DNA from: an uncultured Bacteroidales bacterium
GTDB lineage: Bacteria > Bacteroidota > Bacteroidia > Bacteroidales > Paludibacteraceae
Length of the DNA stretch: 41,244 bases
Reading direction: 5' to 3'
NCBI GenBank assembly: GCA_902799555.1
Contig: CADCBB010000022.1
Span: forward strand, 1 to 41,244
The position numbers and the translations under genes were made by a program. This document shows, in pieces, positions 1-6,160 of the stretch; the stretch's first letter is position 1, and the number at the start of each line of letters is the position of its first letter. Below the pieces are notes generated by a model that was given only the letters and a program-made list of their open reading frames with translations, was not told where the DNA came from and made no database searches.

Positions 1-301
1 GTACCTCATCGGTACTCACCGCACCGCTGCAACCACCAATCCGAATTGCACGAGTCTTTATGTGCGCGAGGCAGATACGTACAAGCGTACGTCTCAGCCT
101 TCCAGCAAGGAGCTCGCAGCTCGCGCTCGCTTCACCGCTGTATCGGCGGCAATCAAGGCTCGTAAAGCGGACTTGATGAGCGTCGCCGATGACGAAGCTG
201 CGTTCATGGCGCAGAAGAATCTGCCGGGTGGCAAGAAGACCCTCAAGGCCTGGTATTGGATGGTCTGCGGCAACGAGTACGACCAGGAGCACGGCAACTA
301 A
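1..301 (+). CDS. C-terminal part of an unrecognised protein (5'-truncated by the window edge)
   Basis: Reading frame 2 is open from the first base to a TAA at 299-301, so the gene begins outside the window; an internal GTG at 62 is not needed as a start. About 99 residues are visible. They are rich in Ala, Lys and Arg, with a helical stretch (ARARFTAVSAAIKARKADL) and an aromatic C-terminal part (KAWYWMVCGNEYDQEH). No catalytic motif is recognisable. The style recalls small conserved Bacteroidales proteins sometimes seen in prophage-like or structural contexts, but this is only an impression. A strong terminator follows 23 nt after the stop, so the gene ends its own transcription unit before rpmB. 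Confidence 0.6.
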   Translation, partial: YLIGTHRTAATTNPNCTSLYVREADTYKRTSQPSSKELAARARFTAVSAAIKARKADLMSVADDEAAFMAQKNLPGGKKTLKAWYWMVCGNEYDQEHGN

Positions 302-323
302 GCCTCCGCTCCCCTTTTTAAAG

Positions 324-347
324 AACGCATCTTCGGGTGCGTTTTTT
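324..347 (+). terminator. Rho-independent terminator with TTCG loop
   Basis: Arms AACGCATC (324-331) and GGTGCGTT (336-343) close on a TTCG tetraloop with one G-T pair and run into six T. It ends the truncated first gene. Apart from A+T-rich DNA, 348-419 holds nothing else I can identify. Confidence 0.9.
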
Positions 348-419
348 GCATATATATAGCTTAATTTATTGCGCGTATACGTACAAAAGAAAAATATTTT
401 GCATTTTTTTGCGGAAAAA

Positions 420-451
420 TTTGCTCATGTCAAAAAAAAGCTGTACCTTTG
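420..451 (+). promoter_or_regulatory. Bacteroidota-type promoter of rpmB operon
   Basis: -33 box TTTG (420-423), 20-nt spacer starting CTCATGTCA, and -7 box TACCTTTG (444-451). The expected start is near 456, giving a leader of about 60 nt before rpmB, longer than for most genes here. Confidence 0.85.
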
Positions 452-517
452 CGCGATTTTTCGTGTAATTGTGCGAAGAATCCCCGAATTTGAAGAAAAA
501 TATAAATATATACTACA

Positions 518-754
518 ATGTCAAAAATTTGTCAAATTACAGGCAAGAAAGCCATGGGCGGATGCAACGTTTCGCACTCGAAGCGTCACACCAAACGCAC
601 GTTTGATGTGAACCTTTTCCGCCGCAAGTTCTACTGGGTAGAACGCGATGTATGGATCGAGCTGAACGTGAGTGCAGCTGGTCTGAGAACTATTAACAAG
701 ATCGGCCTCGACAACGCGCTGAAACAAGCTGCGGAGAAGGGCTATCTCTATTAA
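518..754 (+). CDS. rpmB: 50S ribosomal protein L28
   Basis: Structural protein of the large ribosomal subunit. The 78-residue product starts [20 protein letters not shown] and has the typical basic segment [15 protein letters not shown] near residues 19-33. Length and N-terminus match the family. It is the first gene of a unit with rpmG (16 nt downstream) and a DUF4295 gene, an order common in Bacteroidota. The ATG is preceded by TATACTACA rather than a Shine-Dalgarno sequence, as usual in this phylum. Identification is secure. Confidence 0.97.
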   Translation: MSKICQITGKKAMGGCNVSHSKRHTKRTFDVNLFRRKFYWVERDVWIELNVSAAGLRTINKIGLDNALKQAAEKGYLY

Positions 755-770
755 CGAAAGGAGCTGAACA

Positions 771-959
771 ATGGCAAAGAAAACCAAAGAAGCGCGTGTC
801 CAAGTAATCCTTGAGTGCACTGAGCAGAAAGCCAGCGGTGTTCCGGGAATGTCTCGTTACATTACCACCAAAAACCGCAAGAACACTCCGGATCGTTTGG
901 AGCTCATGAAGTACAATCCCTATTTGAAGCGCTACACGCTGCATAAAGAGATTAAGTAA
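771..959 (+). CDS. rpmG: 50S ribosomal protein L33
   Basis: Small subunit protein of the 50S ribosome, 62 residues. It begins [19 protein letters not shown] and carries the family's [19 protein letters not shown] core at about 27-45. The zinc-binding Cys pairs found in some L33 proteins are absent (only one Cys, residue 16), so this is a zinc-independent form. A purine-rich GAAAGGAG lies about 8 nt before the ATG, one of the few Shine-Dalgarno-like sites in the window. It sits between rpmB and the DUF4295 gene. Confidence 0.97.
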   Translation: MAKKTKEARVQVILECTEQKASGVPGMSRYITTKNRKNTPDRLELMKYNPYLKRYTLHKEIK

Positions 960-988
960 TTAACCCCTAATTAGAAAGGCTTAGAACT

Positions 989-1141
989 ATGGCAAAGAAA
1001 GCGGTCGCAACACTGCAAACGGGTAACTCCGGACGCGCGCACTCTAAGTGCATCAAGATGGTTAAGTCGCCTAAGACCGGGGCTTACATCTTCCAGGAAG
1101 AAATTGTTCTGAACGAGAAGGTTCAAGAGTTCTTTAAGTAA
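989..1141 (+). CDS. DUF4295 family small protein
   Basis: A 50-residue basic protein beginning MAKKAVATLQTGNSGRAHSK and ending NEKVQEFFK, with the conserved core KCIKMVKSPKTGAYIFQEE. In Bacteroidota a protein of this family regularly follows L28 and L33, as here, which points to a ribosome-associated role, but no function is established to my knowledge. A GAAAGG stretch lies upstream of the ATG. The stop codon is followed at once by a strong terminator. Family assignment rests on the N-terminus, the KSPKTGAY core and the gene order. Confidence 0.88.
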   Translation: MAKKAVATLQTGNSGRAHSKCIKMVKSPKTGAYIFQEEIVLNEKVQEFFK

Positions 1142-1150
1142 AAAAATCAA

Positions 1151-1190
1151 AAAAATGCGTACTAAAATTTGGTAGTACGCATTTTTTTTT
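1151..1190 (+). terminator. Terminator of the rpmB-rpmG-DUF4295 unit
   Basis: Perfect arms AATGCGTACTA (1154-1164) and TAGTACGCATT (1173-1183) are followed by a run of T to 1190; A before and T after make it usable on both strands. It overlaps the promoter of the next gene. Confidence 0.93.
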
Positions 1191-1199
1191 GTATCTTTG
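1168..1199 (+). promoter_or_regulatory. Promoter of the lipid kinase-amgK-murU operon
   Basis: TTTG (1168-1171), 20-nt spacer, TATCTTTG (1192-1199). The -33 box lies in the loop of the upstream terminator and the spacer contains its 3' arm. The leader to the ATG at 1223 would be about 19 nt. Confidence 0.85.
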
Positions 1200-1222
1200 C
1201 ACTCGATTTTGCATTTGATACC

Positions 1223-2146
1223 ATGTTAGGAATAATTATCAATCCCAAATCAGGCAAAAAAGCTTTCCGCGCGCAGCGCATATACTTATGGAAATTATTG
1301 CGTAAACGGCATATGCCTTTTGCGTATCGTGTGACCAAGTTTGCCGGTCATGCTACCGAGTTGGCCCGTGAGTTGGTCGAGAAAGGGTACGACGAGATCC
1401 TGATTCTCGGCGGCGACGGTACGCTCTCCGAAGCCATCAACGGCATCATGCGGGCGAACCTCACGGCACAGCAACGGGCGAAGATACAAGTGGGTCTCAT
1501 GCCCCGCGGTACAGGGAACGACTGGGGACGCTACTGGAATTTGGATAAGCGGTTCAAAGAGAGTCTGCGCCGCTTCTTCGAGGGCGAAGGTCATCCCATC
1601 GATATCGGTTGTGTCACCTATTGGCGAAACGGCATCGAGCATCACCGCTATTTCATCAACTCCGTCGGTTTTGGTGTCGATCCGCTCTGCTGCCAGAAAG
1701 CGGAGAACCTCAAGTACTATATCGGTTCGCATTCGATCAACTACCTCTTCGGTCTCATCGCCGCCATCATCCAACATAAGGCGCAGCATATGATCCTCAA
1801 CGTAGACGGCAAGCAGGCTGTGGACGATCGGCTCTTCACGATGAATATCGGTAACGGTCCTTTCTCCGGTGGCGGTATCCGGCAAAACCCCGAAGCGGAC
1901 CCTACCGACGGTGTGTTCCATACGATGTTCATCAAGAAACCGACCTTCAAGCAGGTCATAGAGGCCCTGCCTAAGTTATACAACGGACGACTGACCGAGC
2001 TGCCTTTCGTTTATCCTATCGTGGGACGCGAGATAGAGATGATCTACCGCAAGCATATCCTCTTTGAGGCAGACGGTATCCTGGAGAATATCATCGGCCC
2101 GTGCAAGATAACTTGTATCCATAACGCATTGCAGTTTAGGTGCTGA
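1223..2146 (+). CDS. Diacylglycerol kinase family lipid kinase (YegS/BmrU-like)
   Basis: Predicted to phosphorylate a lipid such as diacylglycerol with ATP at the membrane. The 307-residue protein has the DAGK catalytic signature: INPKSG near 6-11, GGDGT at 63-67 in ILGGDGTLSEAINGI, and PRGTGNDWGR at 94-103. The ATG at 1223 is chosen because the promoter -7 box ends at 1199; an in-frame GTG at 1169 lies upstream of the expected transcription start. Its stop codon (2144-2146) lies inside a 7-nt repeat array that fills the gap to the next gene. The substrate cannot be told from sequence. Its place at the head of a sugar-salvage operon may be only transcriptional. Confidence 0.85.
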   Translation: MLGIIINPKSGKKAFRAQRIYLWKLLRKRHMPFAYRVTKFAGHATELARELVEKGYDEILILGGDGTLSEAINGIMRANLTAQQRAKIQVGLMPRGTGNDWGRYWNLDKRFKESLRRFFEGEGHPIDIGCVTYWRNGIEHHRYFINSVGFGVDPLCCQKAENLKYYIGSHSINYLFGLIAAIIQHKAQHMILNVDGKQAVDDRLFTMNIGNGPFSGGGIRQNPEADPTDGVFHTMFIKKPTFKQVIEALPKLYNGRLTELPFVYPIVGREIEMIYRKHILFEADGILENIIGPCKITCIHNALQFRC

Positions 2147-2167
2147 ATACTGAATACTGAATACTGA
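2143..2167. repeat. Heptad array, unit CTGAATA
   Basis: Three and a half perfect copies of CTGAATA. The stop codon of the lipid kinase and the first base of the amgK start codon fall inside it. TGA recurs at 2144, 2151, 2158 and 2165, so all three frames are stopped. Confidence 0.95.
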
Positions 2168-3093
2168 TGGCTATCCAACAGCAAGGATCCAATAGAGTCT
2201 ATACCCGAGAAACGGACGCGAATGGTCGTTCCGTCATTCGTGTCGTAGGTACGAACCGCGATGAGAACCGTGCCTTCATTTATATGGCGCGGCATTTTCA
2301 TGCCCTCGGCCTGCCGGTGCCGGAGCTCTATGAGGTGAGCGAAGATGAGATGACTTATACCCAGGAGGACCTTGGCGACACCATCCTCTTTGATCATCTG
2401 GATAACACCTTATATATCGAACGCGCTATGCGCGCACTCGCGCACGTACAGGTAGAGGGTGCACGGGATTTCGACTGGTCCGTTTGCTTCCCTGTGCCGA
2501 CGATGGACGAACGGTCTATCCGTTGGGACCTCAATTATTTCAAATACTGCTTCTTGAAGGGCACCAAGATCGAGTTCTCCGAACCCAAACTCGAGGACGA
2601 TTTTGACCGCATGGTGCAGGTCATTCTGGCGCAGCCGGCAGAGACGTTCCTATATAGAGATTTTCAGAGCCGCAATGTCATGATCAAGGACGATCAGCCG
2701 TACTTCATCGATTTTCAGGGTGGTCGGCGTGGTCCTACCCAATACGATGTCGCCTCTTTCCTCTGGCAAGCCAAAGCGAACTTCTCCCAGGCGCTGCGCG
2801 AACAGATGATAGACGCCTATCTCGATGAACTGGAAAAAATCTCCAATCTTCAATCTTCAATCTTCAATAAGGACGCATGGCGTGCCGCTCTCCCGCATTT
2901 TGTCCTCTTCCGCACGTTGCAGGTCCTCGGCGCCTATGGCTATCGAGGCTATTTCGAGCGCAAACCTCATTTCCTGGAGTCTATCCCGCTCGCCCTCAAG
3001 AACCTGCACGAACTCTTCGAAAAGAATACGGATTTACAAAACGAATACCCTTATTTGTATGCTATCAGTAACGATCTACTCTTTCTCCTTTAA
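2167..3093 (+). CDS. amgK: Phosphotransferase of the APH fold, probably anomeric MurNAc/GlcNAc kinase (AmgK-like)
   Basis: Kinase-fold protein of 308 residues. The Brenner-type catalytic loop is YRDFQSRNVM at 163-172 (Asp165, Asn170; Tyr replaces the usual His at 163) and the metal-binding Asp is in IDFQGG at 181-186. AmgK phosphorylates the anomeric carbon of MurNAc/GlcNAc, and its partner MurU makes the UDP-sugar, bypassing de novo synthesis. The murU-like gene two places downstream supports this reading; without that neighbour it would only be called APH-family. Residues about 225-234 (ISNLQSSIFN) are encoded by a heptad array. The last 35 bp overlap the next gene. Confidence 0.75.
   Translation: MAIQQQGSNRVYTRETDANGRSVIRVVGTNRDENRAFIYMARHFHALGLPVPELYEVSEDEMTYTQEDLGDTILFDHLDNTLYIERAMRALAHVQVEGARDFDWSVCFPVPTMDERSIRWDLNYFKYCFLKGTKIEFSEPKLEDDFDRMVQVILAQPAETFLYRDFQSRNVMIKDDQPYFIDFQGGRRGPTQYDVASFLWQAKANFSQALREQMIDAYLDELEKISNLQSSIFNKDAWRAALPHFVLFRTLQVLGAYGYRGYFERKPHFLESIPLALKNLHELFEKNTDLQNEYPYLYAISNDLLFLL
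2840..2867. repeat. Heptad array inside amgK, unit TCTTCAA
   Basis: Four units: TCTCCAA then TCTTCAA three times, exactly 28 nt. It is read through in frame as part of the C-terminal lobe of the kinase, with no stop codon on the coding strand. Confidence 0.95.
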
Positions 3094-3463
3094 ACGAGGT
3101 ATCCCTGCGGACGCTTCCGGTAACGGAGGCGGGTATGTCTTCGACTGCCGTTCTACCCATAACCCGGGTAAGTACGACGAATACAAGACCCTTACCGGCC
3201 TCGATCAACCCGTCATTGATTTTCTCGAGAAGGACGGTGAGATCCTTACTTTCTTAGACTCGGTCTATGCCCTTGTCGATCATCATGTGGAGCGGTTCAT
3301 CGAACGGGATTTTGAGCATATGCAGGTCGCTTTCGGTTGTACCGGCGGGCAGCATCGATCGGTTTATAGTGCGGAGCATTTGGCGAAGCATCTGAAAGAG
3401 CGATATGAGGTGAAGATTCATCTGATTCATAGAGAAAGGGGCATTGACCGATGGTTGGAATGA
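3059..3463 (+). CDS. RapZ C-terminal domain protein (stand-alone)
   Basis: A 134-residue protein with the RapZ C-terminal signatures GNGGGYVFDCR (21-31) and FGCTGGQHRSV (92-102). In Enterobacteria this domain senses glucosamine-6-phosphate and binds the small RNA controlling GlmS; the N-terminal ATPase-like domain of RapZ is missing here. The ATG at 3059 overlaps amgK by 35 bp and the 3' end overlaps murU by 13 bp, implying tight coupling. From memory, related Bacteroidales have the kinase and this domain as one chain, so the +1 frame break may be a natural split, a frameshift, or a sequencing error. A link between amino-sugar sensing and MurNAc salvage is inference. Confidence 0.8.
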   Translation: MLSVTIYSFSFKRGIPADASGNGGGYVFDCRSTHNPGKYDEYKTLTGLDQPVIDFLEKDGEILTFLDSVYALVDHHVERFIERDFEHMQVAFGCTGGQHRSVYSAEHLAKHLKERYEVKIHLIHRERGIDRWLE

Positions 3464-4164
3464 TCTTTGCCGCGGGCTTGGGTACGCGCCTCAAACCCCT
3501 CACCGATACCATGCCGAAGGCCCTGGTGCCCTTAGCCGATAAACCGCTCCTCCAATGGCAGGTGGAGAAGCTCCACGATGCCGGTATCACCGATATCATC
3601 GTCAATGTGCATCATTTTCCCGATCAGATCATTGATACCGTTCGGGCGAATCAAGGATGGGGCTGTAACATTACGATCTCCGATGAACGCGACATGCTGC
3701 TTGATACCGGTGGAGGACTGAAAAAAGCCATTCGGCTTTTAATGGACAATGAACCCATCCTCGCATGCAATGTAGATATCTTATCCAATATTGATATCCG
3801 CGCGCTGATAAAGGCGTACGAACAAACAGGTGTTTCTCAACTGGTCGTCTCCGATCGTCAAACCCAACGCTATCTCTGTTTTGATGCGCAAAATACGCTC
3901 TGCGGATGGACGAATATCAAGACCGGTGAACTCAAAGGCAAAGACGGTCGGCATCTGGCTTTTTCCGGCATGCAGATCCTGAGTCCCGAAGCGCTGACCC
4001 TCCTCCGGCAGATGCCCCGGGATAAATTCTCCCTGATCGATTTCTATCTGCACGTCATGGACAAGCTTCCCCTACAAGCCTATATCCCGTCTGACTATCA
4101 GATGATGGATGTCGGCAAAATCGACCAGATAGAGGAGGCAGAACGCTTTGCAGAAAGCCTATAA
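3451..4164 (+). CDS. murU: Sugar-1-phosphate nucleotidyltransferase, MurU-like
   Basis: Transfers a nucleotidyl group to a sugar-1-phosphate; with AmgK it would give UDP-MurNAc. The 237-residue protein starts with the nucleotide-binding signature FAAGLGTRLKPLT (6-18) followed by MPKALVPLADKPLL, has the metal-binding Asp in CNVDILSN near residue 110, and ends with a short C-terminal segment. It lacks the acyltransferase domain of GlmU. Overlap with the RapZ-like gene and the upstream kinase favour MurU over a generic GDP-mannose or glucose-1-phosphate enzyme, but the substrate is inferred from context. It is the last gene before a terminator-like hairpin. Confidence 0.75.
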   Translation: MVGMIFAAGLGTRLKPLTDTMPKALVPLADKPLLQWQVEKLHDAGITDIIVNVHHFPDQIIDTVRANQGWGCNITISDERDMLLDTGGGLKKAIRLLMDNEPILACNVDILSNIDIRALIKAYEQTGVSQLVVSDRQTQRYLCFDAQNTLCGWTNIKTGELKGKDGRHLAFSGMQILSPEALTLLRQMPRDKFSLIDFYLHVMDKLPLQAYIPSDYQMMDVGKIDQIEEAERFAESL

Positions 4165-4165
4165 A

Positions 4166-4198
4166 GCAAAAAATGATGCTAAAAATGCATTTTTTTGC
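4166..4198 (+). terminator. Probable terminator after murU
   Basis: GCAAAAAATG (4166-4175) can pair with CATTTTTTTGC (4188-4198), giving an A/T-rich hairpin. It lies directly upstream of the tRNA-Lys promoter. Weak G+C content makes it moderate evidence. Confidence 0.5.
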
Positions 4199-4205
4199 AA
4201 AAAAA

Positions 4206-4237
4206 TTTGCACATGTCATAAAAAAGCAGTACTTTTG
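4206..4237 (+). promoter_or_regulatory. Promoter of tRNA-Lys
   Basis: TTTG (4206-4209), 20-nt spacer beginning CACATGTCA, TACTTTTG (4230-4237). The stretch 4186-4250 matches 10248-10312, upstream of tRNA-Cys, at 62 of 65 positions by eye. Confidence 0.88.
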
Positions 4238-4267
4238 CACCCGCTTTTGAAACGAGCAATGATTTTT

Positions 4268-4340
4268 GTCTCCCTAGCTCAGTTGGTAGAGCAACTGACT
4301 CTTAATCAGTGGGTCGAGAGTTCGAGCCTCTCGGGGGACA
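4268..4340 (+). tRNA. tRNA-Lys (CTT)
   Basis: Cloverleaf of 73 nt: acceptor GTCTCCC/GGGGGAC (one T-G pair), anticodon stem CTGA/TCAG with CTT at 4301-4303, T-arm GAGAG-TTCGAGC-CTCTC, discriminator A. CCA is not encoded. It is a stand-alone unit between its own promoter and terminator. Confidence 0.96.
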
Positions 4341-4341
4341 C

Positions 4342-4370
4342 AAAAAAGACACTTTCGGGTGTCTTTTTTT
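4342..4370 (+). terminator. Terminator of tRNA-Lys
   Basis: Arms GACACT (4348-4353) and GGTGTC (4358-4363) around a TTCG loop, closed by A before and eight T after. Confidence 0.9.
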
Positions 4371-4378
4371 TATTTTTA

Positions 4379-4410
4379 TTTGCATATATCAGATTTTTTG
4401 TGTAATTTTG
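4379..4410 (+). promoter_or_regulatory. Promoter of the acetyltransferase-fur-tRNA-Arg unit
   Basis: TTTG (4379-4382), 20-nt spacer, TAATTTTG (4403-4410). The leader to the ATG at 4434 would be about 19 nt. Confidence 0.85.
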
Positions 4411-4433
4411 CAGCCGATTTTGAAAAAAGCAGC

Positions 4434-5564
4434 ATGGCCGTACAGATCAAACCCATACAGACCAAGCGTGAGCTGAAGCAGTTTATTCAGTTCGCAAACG
4501 ATTTATATGCCGAGTGTCCGTACTACTGCCCGCCTTTGTTCTTTGACGAGATGAATTGCTTCCGTCCCGATCGGAACCCTGCTTTGCAGGTCTGTGAGTT
4601 CCGCCTCTGGATGGCCTACCGCGGCAATGAGCCCGTGGGACGTATCGCCGGTATCATCAACCATAAGGCTAACGAGAAATGGGGCTACAAGCATGTCCGC
4701 TTCGGATGGTTCGATTTTATCGATGACCTGGAGGTGAGCAAAGCCTTGCTGGATACCGTAGCTGCATGGGGTAAGGAGCATGGGATGGACGGACTGAACG
4801 GTCCCGTAGGTTTTACTGATTTTGACCACGAGGGTTTGCTGCTGGAAGGATACGACTATCCGGCGGTCATGGCCAGCCTCTATAACTACCCGTACTACGT
4901 GCGGCATATGGACGCCTACGGGCTGACCAAAGAGGCCGACTGGATCGAGATTCAGGTCTATCCGCCTACCGAGTTGCCCGAGCGACTGACGAGAATCGCC
5001 GAGTTGGTCAAGGAGCGCTCACATGTGCACGTTGATAAGGTGAAGAATACCCGTGAGTTGGTGCGCAAATACGGAATCGAGTACATGGACGTCATCGATG
5101 TGGCCTATCAGAAGTTGTATAACTTCCAGCCCATGACCGACAAACAGAAGAACTACTACAAGGATATGTACTTCCCCTTGCTCAACTTCGATTTCGTGAC
5201 CATCGTCGTTAATGAGAAAAACGAGATCGTGGGTGTGGCAGTAGGTATGCCGGATATATCCGATGCGCTGCGCAAGTGTGGCGGTAAGTTATTGCCTTTC
5301 GGATGGTTTCATCTGCTTAAGGCGCTCAAGGCCAAGAAGATGGACTCCTTCAGCTTCCTGCTCATCGCCGTTCGTCCCGACTACCAGGATAAAGGGATCA
5401 ATTCGCTCTTCTTCCAAGACCAGTTGCCCTATATCAACCAATACGGCATCAAGCGTCTGGAGACGACGAATATCCTGGAGACCAACTCGAAGAACATCGC
5501 GAACTTCACGCAATTTGACCATAAGGTGCATAAGCTGCATCGGGCCTATATCAAGCAGATCTGA
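4434..5564 (+). CDS. GNAT-like N-acetyltransferase family protein (YghO-like)
   Basis: A 376-residue cytoplasmic protein. The start MAVQIKPIQTKRELKQF is set by the promoter; the frame is open further upstream but before the expected transcript. The C-terminal half resembles a GNAT fold: a VVNEKNEIVGVAVGMPD strand pair and a VRPDYQDKGINSLFFQD segment resembling the acetyl-CoA loop (the Q/R-x-x-G-x-G/A motif appears as YQDKGI). The N-terminal half is GNAT-like too, suggesting a duplicated fold. The acceptor substrate is unknown. The next gene, a Fur-type regulator, starts 2 nt after the stop, so the two are co-transcribed. Confidence 0.7.
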   Translation: MAVQIKPIQTKRELKQFIQFANDLYAECPYYCPPLFFDEMNCFRPDRNPALQVCEFRLWMAYRGNEPVGRIAGIINHKANEKWGYKHVRFGWFDFIDDLEVSKALLDTVAAWGKEHGMDGLNGPVGFTDFDHEGLLLEGYDYPAVMASLYNYPYYVRHMDAYGLTKEADWIEIQVYPPTELPERLTRIAELVKERSHVHVDKVKNTRELVRKYGIEYMDVIDVAYQKLYNFQPMTDKQKNYYKDMYFPLLNFDFVTIVVNEKNEIVGVAVGMPDISDALRKCGGKLLPFGWFHLLKALKAKKMDSFSFLLIAVRPDYQDKGINSLFFQDQLPYINQYGIKRLETTNILETNSKNIANFTQFDHKVHKLHRAYIKQI

Positions 5565-5566
5565 GC

Positions 5567-6037
5567 GTGAAGGCGGAAAACGAGATATATCAGGCTGCGC
5601 AAGCGCAATTGGAGGCGTATGTAATCAAGCATAACATGCGTCACTCCCAAGTGCGGAATATGGTGCTGGAGCAAGTGTGCCGGCTGCCGCAACCCTTTAC
5701 CGCGGCGCAACTGGAGGAGACCTGTAAGGCAGAACGCATCTCTACAGGAACGGTCTATAATGTATTGCATCTGTTGATAGAAGCATCGCTCGTTAAGATC
5801 TACGATCGAGGGGTAGGGCAGACGGTGACGGAATACGAATTGATCACCGAAGCATCACGCTCCCATATGCAGGTCATCTGCCGGAAATGCGGAAGACGAA
5901 CCTTCTTCTACGACAAAGCGATCCAACGCATGGTGACTGAGAGACAGTACTCCAACTTTAACATGCAAAACTACACGCTGGTCGTCTATGGCGAATGTAA
6001 GATATGCCGACGACTTGCCGTGATGAGACATAAATAA
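5567..6037 (+). CDS. Fur family transcriptional regulator
   Basis: A 156-residue metal-responsive DNA-binding protein. The winged helix lies around 25-85 with the recognition segment AERISTGTVYNVLHLL, and the structural zinc site is Cys105/Cys108 plus Cys144/Cys147. The His-rich motif that usually precedes the first Cys pair (HHxHxxC) is reduced to one His (SHMQVICRKC), so metal sensing may differ from classical Fur, Zur or PerR. GTG at 5567 is the likely start, 2 nt after the acetyltransferase. The stop is only 16 nt before tRNA-Arg, with no promoter between, so the tRNA probably rides on this transcript. Confidence 0.85.
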   Translation: MKAENEIYQAAQAQLEAYVIKHNMRHSQVRNMVLEQVCRLPQPFTAAQLEETCKAERISTGTVYNVLHLLIEASLVKIYDRGVGQTVTEYELITEASRSHMQVICRKCGRRTFFYDKAIQRMVTERQYSNFNMQNYTLVVYGECKICRRLAVMRHK

Positions 6038-6053
6038 CGCGTCATCGACGCAT

Positions 6054-6127
6054 GGCTCCGTAGCTCAATTGAATAGAGTGTCAGATTCCGGTTCTGAAGG
6101 TTCTGGGTTTGAGCCCCAGCGGAGTCA
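6054..6127 (+). tRNA. tRNA-Arg (CCG)
   Basis: 74-nt cloverleaf: acceptor GGCTCCG/CGGAGTC (one G-T pair), anticodon stem TCAGA/TCTGA with CCG at 6088-6090, T-arm CTGGG-TTTGAGC-CCCAG, discriminator A, no encoded CCA. It lies 16 nt after fur without a visible promoter. Confidence 0.95.
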
Positions 6128-6130
6128 CGA

Positions 6131-6160
6131 AAATAGGCAGCAAACGCTGCCTATTTTATT
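6131..6160 (+). terminator. Bidirectional terminator between tRNA-Arg and the nuclease gene
   Basis: Perfect 11-bp arms AAATAGGCAGC (6131-6141) and GCTGCCTATTT (6146-6156) with loop AAAC, A-rich before and T-rich after. It overlaps the stop codon of the leftward nuclease gene. Confidence 0.92.

Noticed and set aside
1169-1222. Upstream GTG start for the lipid kinase
   Set aside because: It lies before the expected transcription start at about 1204; the ATG at 1223 gives the normal family N-terminus.
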